NCBI GenBank assembly: GCA_014379595.1
Contig: JACMLM010000033.1
Location: 1-64,000 of the forward strand
DNA from: Anaerolineales bacterium
GTDB lineage: Bacteria > Chloroflexota > Anaerolineae > Anaerolineales > Villigracilaceae
Direction of reading: 5' to 3'
DNA length: 64,000 nt
In this document: positions 58,015 to 64,000 of the stretch, in pieces
Layout: each line of letters begins with the position of its first letter
How positions within the stretch are numbered: the first letter of the stretch is position 1
Notes under the pieces: generated by a model
Told to the model about the DNA's origin: nothing
Database searches by the model: none
What the model saw: only the letters and a program-made list of their open reading frames with translations
Position numbers and translations under genes: made by a program

Positions 58015-59046
58015 TTGAACGACAATCTTACACAAGCCATCAAAGAAAAAGCGCGCCAGCTGGGATTTATCCTGGCTGGCGTTACTTCTTGTGGGCCGCC
58101 GTTGCATTACACAGTTTTCGAATCATGGCTCAACGCAGGCCATCACGGCACAATGGATTATCTTGCAAAAGAAAAAAGCCTTGTTCGCCGTTCGGACCCC
58201 AAACAAATACTCTCTGAGTGTAAATCCATTCTTGTACTCGCCATACCTTATTCATCTCCAAGTGAAAAAATTTCTGGTGATAAAAAAATTGCAGCTTATG
58301 CTCTCGGTGATGACTATCACGATATTATTCCTCCACGCCTGAAATTAATTGTTGAATTTATCGAAGAACAAGTTGGTCATCCAATTCCCAATCGTTATTA
58401 CACAGATACAGGCCCAATCCTCGAACGCGACCTGGCTCAACGAGCAGGGCTAGGCTGGATCGGCAAAAACTCTATGCTTATCAACCCTAAAGCTGGTTCC
58501 TATTTTCTGCTCGCGGAAATACTACTGGGCATTGAGCTTGAGTCAGATCAACCCTTCGCTACTGACCATTGCGGCACGTGCACACGTTGTATTGACGCTT
58601 GCCCCACACAATGTATTCTTCCAAACCGCACTATTGATGCACGTAGTTGCATTTCCTATCTCACCATCGAACTTAAAGATGACATTCCTCTGGCGTTACG
58701 TTCGTCGATGCAAGATTGGATTTTCGGATGCGATATCTGTCAGCAGGTCTGCCCGTGGAATCGATTTTCACCAGAAGCTGACCCTGCTTTTGAGCCGAAA
58801 ATTCCGCTTCCTGTCTTAACCTCAGACTTGTTGTTGACATCCGTTGAGTTTAATCAGCGCTTCAAGAAAAGCCCCATCAAACGTGCCAAGCGACGCGGTT
58901 ATCTGCGAAATATAGCAGTTGCCATTGGAAACAATGGAAATAAAAATGATATTCCCATTTTAGAACAAGCCATGGAAGCTGCGCGTGATGAACCCCTGAT
59001 ACGTGAACATGCAAAATGGGCAATAGAAAAGATAACAGGTAAATAA
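58015..59046 (+). CDS. queG: Epoxyqueuosine reductase
   Basis: Catalyses the last step of queuosine synthesis on tRNA, with cobalamin and two [4Fe-4S] clusters. The ferredoxin part has CGTCTRCIDACPTQC and GCDICQQVCPW. The N-terminal flavoprotein-like region has GVTSCGPPLHYTVFESWLNAGHHGTMDYL, and RYYTDTGPILERDLAQRAGLGWIGKN is a family mark. The last 60 residues are HEAT-like. The start is probably TTG 58015; another TTG at 58000 lies inside the previous gene. The length of 343 residues is typical of the short form. It overlaps rdgB by one base. Confidence 0.93.
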   Translation: MNDNLTQAIKEKARQLGFILAGVTSCGPPLHYTVFESWLNAGHHGTMDYLAKEKSLVRRSDPKQILSECKSILVLAIPYSSPSEKISGDKKIAAYALGDDYHDIIPPRLKLIVEFIEEQVGHPIPNRYYTDTGPILERDLAQRAGLGWIGKNSMLINPKAGSYFLLAEILLGIELESDQPFATDHCGTCTRCIDACPTQCILPNRTIDARSCISYLTIELKDDIPLALRSSMQDWIFGCDICQQVCPWNRFSPEADPAFEPKIPLPVLTSDLLLTSVEFNQRFKKSPIKRAKRRGYLRNIAVAIGNNGNKNDIPILEQAMEAARDEPLIREHAKWAIEKITGK

Positions 59047-59645
59047 TGGAAAAACTCCTTATCGCAACAAATAACAATGGGAAAGTAAAAGAGTTAAAAG
59101 AATTGTTGAAAAATACTGGAATTGAACTCATCACACCCTTTGATATTGGTTTGGATCTCGAAGTTGACGAAGATGGCACAACCTATGCAGAAAACGCCAT
59201 CAAGAAAGCTGTGGCTTTCGCCCATGCCAGCGGACTAACTTCCCTTGCGGATGATTCGGGCGTAGAAGTAGAAGCATTAAATGGTGCGCCCGGTTTATTT
59301 TCCAAGCGATATTCTCCCAAGCTCAACGCATCAAATGCAGATCGCCGCGCCTATATGCTTGAAAATCTCAAGGGTAAACCTCGCCCATGGAAGGCACGCT
59401 TTCATGCAACAATCGCAATTGCCACATCAGAAAAGGATGTTCAAGTAGCGGAAGGTAATTGTTATGGCGAGATCATCCCTGAAGAAAGAGGTACTGGTGG
59501 CTTTGGTTATGATGCTATTTTTTTATTACCAGAATTAAATAAAACAATGGCTGAATTGGAACAAGAAGAAAAAAACCGCTTCAGCCATCGGGCCAAAGCA
59601 GTGATGAATGCAATTCCTATTTTGAGGGAAATATTTCAGACTTAA
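59046..59645 (+). CDS. rdgB: XTP/dITP diphosphatase (RdgB/HAM1)
   Basis: Removes non-canonical purine nucleotides such as dITP and XTP, giving the monophosphate and pyrophosphate. The 199-residue protein has the family blocks LLIATNNNGKVKELKELL, the metal-site LADDSGVEVEALNGAPGLFSKRYS, and GTGGFGYDAIFLLPE with AELEQEEKNRFSHRAKA. The TAATG overlap with queG couples the two. Its stop faces the histidine kinase gene 35 bases away. Confidence 0.95.
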   Translation: MEKLLIATNNNGKVKELKELLKNTGIELITPFDIGLDLEVDEDGTTYAENAIKKAVAFAHASGLTSLADDSGVEVEALNGAPGLFSKRYSPKLNASNADRRAYMLENLKGKPRPWKARFHATIAIATSEKDVQVAEGNCYGEIIPEERGTGGFGYDAIFLLPELNKTMAELEQEEKNRFSHRAKAVMNAIPILREIFQT

Positions 59646-59679
59646 TAAAAATATGGGTCGTTCATAAGCATTACGATCT

Positions 59680-61434
59680 TTATTTTTTTGAACGCGCGTG
59701 ATGCAAGCGGTCCGCTGCATCCTCTGTGAGAGGAATATATACCTGCACTTTCGTTCCTTTCCCCGGTGCTGAATCCATTTGGAACAGGCCATTTACAAGT
59801 TCAGCGCGTTCACGCAAATTCACCATACCAAGGCTGCTGCTTGAACGCTTATCATAAGCCTGCGTCATGGATTTTATATCAAACCCAACCCCGTTATCTA
59901 CAATTTCCAATAAGGCGATGCCCTCTTCCATTTGACGCAAACGCACTGCAATGGTTTCGGCAGATGCATGTTTACGAGCATTGTTGATAGCTTCCTCAAC
60001 AATATAAAAGATCACACCCTGCTTGCCCATTTCCAGTTGAGTCGTCACACGCTCATCCACGGTGACAGTAACTTTTTGAGAATATGTTTCCATCATTTTA
60101 TCGGCCATGGCTTGCACGGCGGCGGCAAGACCTTGAGATTCTAATATCAGCGGGCGCAAGGTAAAGAGCATATGGCGAATTTCTTTTGTAGTGCGATGCG
60201 CTAGTTCTTCAAGTTTTACAATCTCCTCCCCCGCACCCTTAACATCCTTCACCATCATACGCCTTGTAATATTAAGCCGCATTGCCATTGCTGCAACTGA
60301 CTGTGTGGGCCCATCGTGTAAATCACGTGCGAGTTTCTTGCGAGCTTCTTCGTGAACTTCTATCATGCGTTCTTTCTCTTCCACAAGATCCTGATATAAA
60401 CGCGCATTCTGGATTGCGATCACTGCCTGTCTGCCAATAATATCAAGTAAGTTACGGCGTTCCGAGTTGAAATATTCAGGGTCGGGATGCGCGAATAAAA
60501 GCACACCGTACACGTTAAAGCCGCTGCGCAAAGGAAACAAATATCCGCTTGTACAAGTTCTTAACGCGATGATGTGTCCAAGTTCAGGATCATATCCAAT
60601 ATCTTTGAAGATAATCGGCTCACCTTCATCAAGCGCTTTTTTGAGGAGACCCTCCGCAGCATCAAAGGTCACACGCATATCAGGAGTGGTAAATCGTCGC
60701 GCTGATCCGATCCGCAATTTACCCCCGTTGAATAGCATCACTGCACTCACAAGAGGATCGCTTACTGATTGTTCATCAGGGTCAGGGTTCAAAGCAGCAG
60801 CACTCATATCCAATGCAGATTCGAGCACACGCTTATAACTTAATGTAGAAGAAAGCGCTGACGTCAATTCGTAGATGGCGCGCATACGCTCATTTTGGAT
60901 GGCCTGTTTCCTGTCCTCCGAATCGAAATACAAGGAACGGTTTTTCCGCATATGCGCCATCATACGACGGCCAAGAAACCCAAATATAAGGCTCAGCGTA
61001 ACCATTACAACTGCAGTGGGGATTGCAAGAGAAAGCTCTCCCTCAACTTGTGTACTCGTATAAATGATAAGAGCTGAGAATAAAATCGCAGAGATCAATG
61101 CCCCAAAAAATTCGAAATAAATTGAAGCAGTTAAGATCGGTAACAAACCTGCCCAAAATGCAGGGCCATGCAAACCACCCTGCACCAGAAAAAAAGCACC
61201 CGTTAATATAAGGTCTACAAAAATACTAATAAACCGATGATATTTCATGCGGATGTTCAAGGTTGTCAATGCTGTCATCCCAAGATTCCAGGCAACCATT
61301 AAGCCGAGGGGCCATGATAGGGCGAGCTCCAACTTTTGTCCAAGGCCAAGCGAAACGATCAGGCCAACGAACATGACCCAACGCAAGGAAATGGCAAACC
61401 AGTCTGCCATATATGGAGTTTCAAATCTACGCAT
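59680..61434 (-). CDS. NarL-type sensor histidine kinase with GAF domain
   Basis: A 584-residue kinase. Six hydrophobic segments fill the first 155 residues, a coiled linker follows, then a GAF-like domain at about 195-345 (AIYELTSALSSTLSYKRVLES, GYLFPLRSGFNVYGVLLFAH). The HisKA_3 dimerisation helix has the phospho-acceptor His373 in RDLHDGPTQS, and the HATPase domain has FYIVEEAINNARKHA and DNGVGFD with SLGMVNLRERAELVNG. No response regulator lies next to it. The start among TTG 61446, ATG 61437 and ATG 61434 is uncertain; I use 61434, which leaves four bases after GGGAAG. Confidence 0.9.
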   Translation of the reverse strand: MRRFETPYMADWFAISLRWVMFVGLIVSLGLGQKLELALSWPLGLMVAWNLGMTALTTLNIRMKYHRFISIFVDLILTGAFFLVQGGLHGPAFWAGLLPILTASIYFEFFGALISAILFSALIIYTSTQVEGELSLAIPTAVVMVTLSLIFGFLGRRMMAHMRKNRSLYFDSEDRKQAIQNERMRAIYELTSALSSTLSYKRVLESALDMSAAALNPDPDEQSVSDPLVSAVMLFNGGKLRIGSARRFTTPDMRVTFDAAEGLLKKALDEGEPIIFKDIGYDPELGHIIALRTCTSGYLFPLRSGFNVYGVLLFAHPDPEYFNSERRNLLDIIGRQAVIAIQNARLYQDLVEEKERMIEVHEEARKKLARDLHDGPTQSVAAMAMRLNITRRMMVKDVKGAGEEIVKLEELAHRTTKEIRHMLFTLRPLILESQGLAAAVQAMADKMMETYSQKVTVTVDERVTTQLEMGKQGVIFYIVEEAINNARKHASAETIAVRLRQMEEGIALLEIVDNGVGFDIKSMTQAYDKRSSSSLGMVNLRERAELVNGLFQMDSAPGKGTKVQVYIPLTEDAADRLHHARSKK

Positions 61435-61506
61435 CATACTTCCCAATAATAACGAAAATCCTCACAGTCGACAACTTGAAAGGCGTTACAGCAAGTTTAC
61501 ACCTTG

Positions 61507-62235
61507 TTATATATCATATCCCATTTGAGTTAAATATGACCCCAGTTTTTTCTCCAAAACAGATTTCTGCTCACCAGTATAGGATTCACGGAAGCGGCCA
61601 ATTTTTCCCTTAAAAAAATGGAGACCTTGCTGGCCCTCTGCTGCGTCAGGGCGGTATTTTTCGATCACAGCGCGGACCTGAGGCCTGCTTCCGTCTAATT
61701 TGAGATAATCTATCAGTTTGGATGATTCTACGTCATAGTTCGTCAACAGGTCTTCATATCGGGCGATAAGCACATTTTTTTCGGCCAACCATTTCTCCCA
61801 AATGTAAACGTATTCCATCATAAAATCTACACTTTTCTCAAAATCAGATAAATGCGAAAAGGCGTTAGGGCGTCCCTTCGTAAGAGCACGTTGTCCAAAA
61901 TCAAATGCTGAAAGCATGGCGTCGCGCGGGTCACGATAAATATATGTGACGCGTAGCAGGCCGAGGCTTGAGAGAAGACGCGATGAATTTGTCGGGCTTG
62001 AATGTGCTTTGATGACAAAGGTATTTCCCATCAACGCAGGCAGCGTCACCATTCCTAATCTGCGCGCGGAGAGAACACCAATATTGCAGTTAACTTCAGT
62101 AAGAATTTTTTGCAAACCATATTTCTCGCGGATATCACGCGCATCTGCAGAACCTGTAGTTTCCATCAAATCATGAATTAGATTGTAATGCCAACCCGAG
62201 CCAGCCCGCGGCATTCCAACGGAGAGAACGATCAT
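61507..62235 (-). CDS. Sulfotransferase-family protein
   Basis: A 242-residue enzyme that probably moves sulfate from PAPS to a hydroxyl or amine, here likely on a polysaccharide or lipid. The 5'-phosphosulfate loop is GMPRAGSGW (residues 7-15), the 3'-phosphate motif is VTYIYRDPRDAMLSA, and the C-terminal GKIGRFRESYTGEQ matches the GxxGxW/FK block. AAGGA lies 6 nt before the ATG at 62235; the frame extends further but without a ribosome site. It overlaps the O-antigen-ligase-like gene by one base (TAATG), so it is part of the polysaccharide set. Confidence 0.87.
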   Translation of the reverse strand: MIVLSVGMPRAGSGWHYNLIHDLMETTGSADARDIREKYGLQKILTEVNCNIGVLSARRLGMVTLPALMGNTFVIKAHSSPTNSSRLLSSLGLLRVTYIYRDPRDAMLSAFDFGQRALTKGRPNAFSHLSDFEKSVDFMMEYVYIWEKWLAEKNVLIARYEDLLTNYDVESSKLIDYLKLDGSRPQVRAVIEKYRPDAAEGQQGLHFFKGKIGRFRESYTGEQKSVLEKKLGSYLTQMGYDI

Positions 62236-63671
62236 TATTTTTCCTTGTGTGATGAAGTTGCAGATAGCCCAACCATGATACCCGAAACCAGCCAAATGTT
62301 TGGCGTTGTAAGCGAATCCTGTGTGACATTATAAAATGCGATTGCAAACCATGCAAAGGCTCCTCCAATGGCAGCAAAGCGCGCCCAAGATTCCTTACGA
62401 AGATAAAGCGAAAGTGTGTCACTAAGAATATAAAACTGAAAAGCAATAAACAAAAAGAAACCGATCAAGCCTGTTTCAGCCAGCAAACGCACATAAAGGT
62501 TTTTTGGGTTTGGATACAAACGATTCTCAGGATTCAATTGTTTTGCGATTTCAGGCACAGTAGTCAACGACCAATCTGGTAAGTTCTGGTAAATATAAAA
62601 TCCGCTTGCGCCGAGGCCCACACCTGTTAATGGGTATTCTTCATAGGCGGCCATTGCGCCTGCGGAATATGCACCGCGCGCTCCTGCATTGATATCTATA
62701 ATATATTCACTTAGATTCTCTGCATCTGTTTCCCACAAACGGCGGAAGAAATTTTTCTGACTTAAAAAGAGAAATGATCCCGCAAATACCCCAATGACTA
62801 CAACGACCATTCCAATGCGAAAGAGCATATCCATGGCACGGCCGCGAAAACCGTTGATAAACCATATCCATGTTGAGCGTAGCATATCATGGCCAAAAAA
62901 TAAAAATGTAAGTCCAGCCGCGGCTATTACGGTCAACAACCCGCCACGTGAATAGGTAGCCAAAAGTATCAGCAAAGACAATGCTAACAGAATAGGTTCC
63001 AGCCATTTGAAACGTGTGAGGCGGAACTTTGTCAGAATGGATGCGAAAAGAAATGGTATGAATATCGTAGCCAGCTGACCTGCCAGCCAGGCAGGTTCGT
63101 ATGCAAAGCCTGAGATACGATTCGTGCGCACGAGTTCGCGCATCGAAAATGCCAATTGCCAATGCGTGACCATTTCCTTATCAAGCAAACCTGTATAAAA
63201 AGTAACTGCCTGTAATCCGCTCCACAAAATTGTGAGGCATAACCCAGCAAAAACCCATTTCACTGAAAAACGAAAATCATTTTCATCTTTGTTCATCCAA
63301 ACGGCTGAGATGAAAAAGATGACTCCAATAAGAAGAGTTGCCAACGCGCGGATGGCCCGGCCAAGATATTCCTGTCCGCGAAGAGGAATCGGGTCGATCA
63401 AAATGCCAAAGCTGGATATTGTAAAAACAAAAAGGATAAATACCCCAAGTGCAACAAACGCACCTGATACATATAAATTTGTTTTTCTACGAAATGCCTG
63501 AATCAATAAAAGCGGCAATAGCAATGCCAGCGGATATAAAGAAAGTGGGCGAACCAGTGTGCCTTCACCGAGAAAAGGAAACCATCTAAAACTTGTGACG
63601 GGTACAGTAAGCAGAGCTAATCCCCAAAGGATGCGCGGGAGATTTGCTAAAGAGAAATTTAGATTCTTCAT
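62235..63671 (-). CDS. O-antigen ligase/polymerase-like membrane protein
   Basis: A 478-residue protein with about twelve helices and a long outer loop between about residues 310 and 385 (LWETDAENLSEYIIDINAGARGAYSAGAMAAYEEYPLTGVG), the layout of Wzy/WaaL/RfaL-type enzymes that join or attach polysaccharide units. The loop's GVGLGASGF and Arg/His-bearing region fit the Wzy_C family. It overlaps the upstream gene by four bases and the sulfotransferase by one, so all three are one operon. Since the genome has no sign of LPS here, it more likely polymerises or attaches a surface polysaccharide than LPS O-antigen. Confidence 0.83.
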   Translation of the reverse strand: MKNLNFSLANLPRILWGLALLTVPVTSFRWFPFLGEGTLVRPLSLYPLALLLPLLLIQAFRRKTNLYVSGAFVALGVFILFVFTISSFGILIDPIPLRGQEYLGRAIRALATLLIGVIFFISAVWMNKDENDFRFSVKWVFAGLCLTILWSGLQAVTFYTGLLDKEMVTHWQLAFSMRELVRTNRISGFAYEPAWLAGQLATIFIPFLFASILTKFRLTRFKWLEPILLALSLLILLATYSRGGLLTVIAAAGLTFLFFGHDMLRSTWIWFINGFRGRAMDMLFRIGMVVVVIGVFAGSFLFLSQKNFFRRLWETDAENLSEYIIDINAGARGAYSAGAMAAYEEYPLTGVGLGASGFYIYQNLPDWSLTTVPEIAKQLNPENRLYPNPKNLYVRLLAETGLIGFFLFIAFQFYILSDTLSLYLRKESWARFAAIGGAFAWFAIAFYNVTQDSLTTPNIWLVSGIMVGLSATSSHKEK

Positions 63672-64000
63672 TTATTCTTTGGCTTGATGAACAACATAAC
63701 AAAAACAAATAGTGTAAGAAAACTTGTGGAGCCTGCAAGTAAATATCCACTTAAAGGAATGCTTCGTTCCTTTGGTAAATTTTCGGATTGGGTTACTTCG
63801 AGTTTTACAAATTGATTGATATTACCAGTGTCGATTTCAGCTACTACTTTTTGCACTTTTTGAACAAAAGCCTCAGCCCATGCAGATGCAAGTAATGCCG
63901 CAATAATAGGATCATTATCATCAGCATAGAAATGCCAGCCTGCTTCAGCGGGTTGGCTAAGCTGAAATTTATTATTCCTCAAATCCTCAACTGTAATTCC
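63668..64000 (-). CDS. Wzz/chain-length-determinant-like protein, N-terminal part beyond the window
   Basis: The frame is open to the right end of the window, so only the last 110 residues are seen. They end in a hydrophobic helix (about 28 residues, SGYLLAGSTSFLTLFVFVMLF) and a short basic tail (IKPKNK). Before it lies a charged region with VEDLRNNKFQLSQPAEAGWHFY and coiled elements (AEAFVQKVQKVVAEID). A C-terminal membrane helix after a helical outer part is the plan of Wzz-type proteins, and the neighbour is a polymerase/ligase. The call is by layout and context. The stop overlaps the start of the ligase gene by four bases. Confidence 0.55.
   Translation of the reverse strand, partial: GITVEDLRNNKFQLSQPAEAGWHFYADDNDPIIAALLASAWAEAFVQKVQKVVAEIDTGNINQFVKLEVTQSENLPKERSIPLSGYLLAGSTSFLTLFVFVMLFIKPKNK

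Overview
The window looks like chromosomal DNA from an uncultured or poorly known member of the Chloroflexota, most likely class Anaerolineae. I infer this from gene content and not from a marker-gene comparison. The clues are many lipoproteins with Thr/Pro linkers and an NBR1-type Ig domain, a BMP-family nucleoside-type ABC importer, a mevalonate-pathway decarboxylase, a thioredoxin with a WCPPC active site, a CIRCE-controlled groES-groL operon, and no LPS genes. By eye the base composition is moderate (mid-40s % GC). Almost all of it is ordinary coding sequence. I see no prophage, insertion sequence or CRISPR array.

Layout: 1-2836 (minus) holds a Tat-exported metallophosphoesterase (cut by the edge), an unknown protein and a histidine ammonia-lyase. 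At 2957-5857 are a membrane PAS-PAS-GGDEF diguanylate cyclase and a GNAT acetyltransferase. 5884-16977 is the most interesting part: two neighbouring cell-envelope acylation modules. Module 1 (5884-9973) is methyltransferase, PIG-L deacetylase, an MBOAT acyltransferase whose own C-terminus ends in an FxYxxF-type hexapeptide, and an SGNH transferase. Module 2 (10816-16977) is a small lipoprotein, a previously uncalled 38-residue membrane microprotein ending in WIYQGF, an MBOAT without that tail, an SGNH transferase, an SGNH-like lipoprotein with Cys in place of the catalytic Ser, an acyl carrier protein and a FAAL-like acyl-AMP ligase. The second has the same logic as the Dlt (D-alanylation) pathway: ligase, carrier, MBOAT, tyrosine shuttle microprotein, extracytoplasmic transferase. 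Both known shuttle architectures, tail fused to the MBOAT and tail on a microprotein, lie side by side. A phytol/dolichol-kinase-like gene lies between them on the other strand.

16996-25957 carries an ABC-F ATPase, an M23 endopeptidase, a pentapeptide-repeat protein, an unknown gene, a TolB-like lipoprotein, a (phospho)mevalonate decarboxylase, RseP, a HEAT-repeat protein and tRNA-Lys. 26048-37977 has thioredoxin, a large TPR-TM-alpha/beta-hydrolase, the infC-rpmI-rplT operon (infC starts with the rare codon ATC), a macrodomain protein, an RNA methyltransferase, a threonine-dehydratase-like enzyme, two tandem ArsR/DUF2087 regulators with a candidate operator, IlvE and three secreted or membrane proteins. 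38071-42966 (minus) is groES-groL with a textbook promoter plus CIRCE, then two tandem TPR proteins. 43100-53171 holds TrmD, an MFS transporter, a PD40-propeller protein and a BMP system: two binding lipoproteins, two permeases and one ATPase. 53316-58010 is a run of five paralogous NBR1-Ig lipoproteins, four of them with their own promoter or terminator signals. The right end has QueG, RdgB, a NarL-type histidine kinase, and a polysaccharide set (sulfotransferase, O-antigen-ligase-like protein and a Wzz-like protein cut by the edge).

Regulation visible in the sequence: several genes that open a unit and lack a Shine-Dalgarno sequence have a -10 box (TAnnAT) exactly 6-7 nt before the start codon, which suggests leaderless transcripts. 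Other genes have good AGGAG-type sites. Several annotated starts were moved from upstream TTG codons to downstream codons with a proper ribosome binding site.
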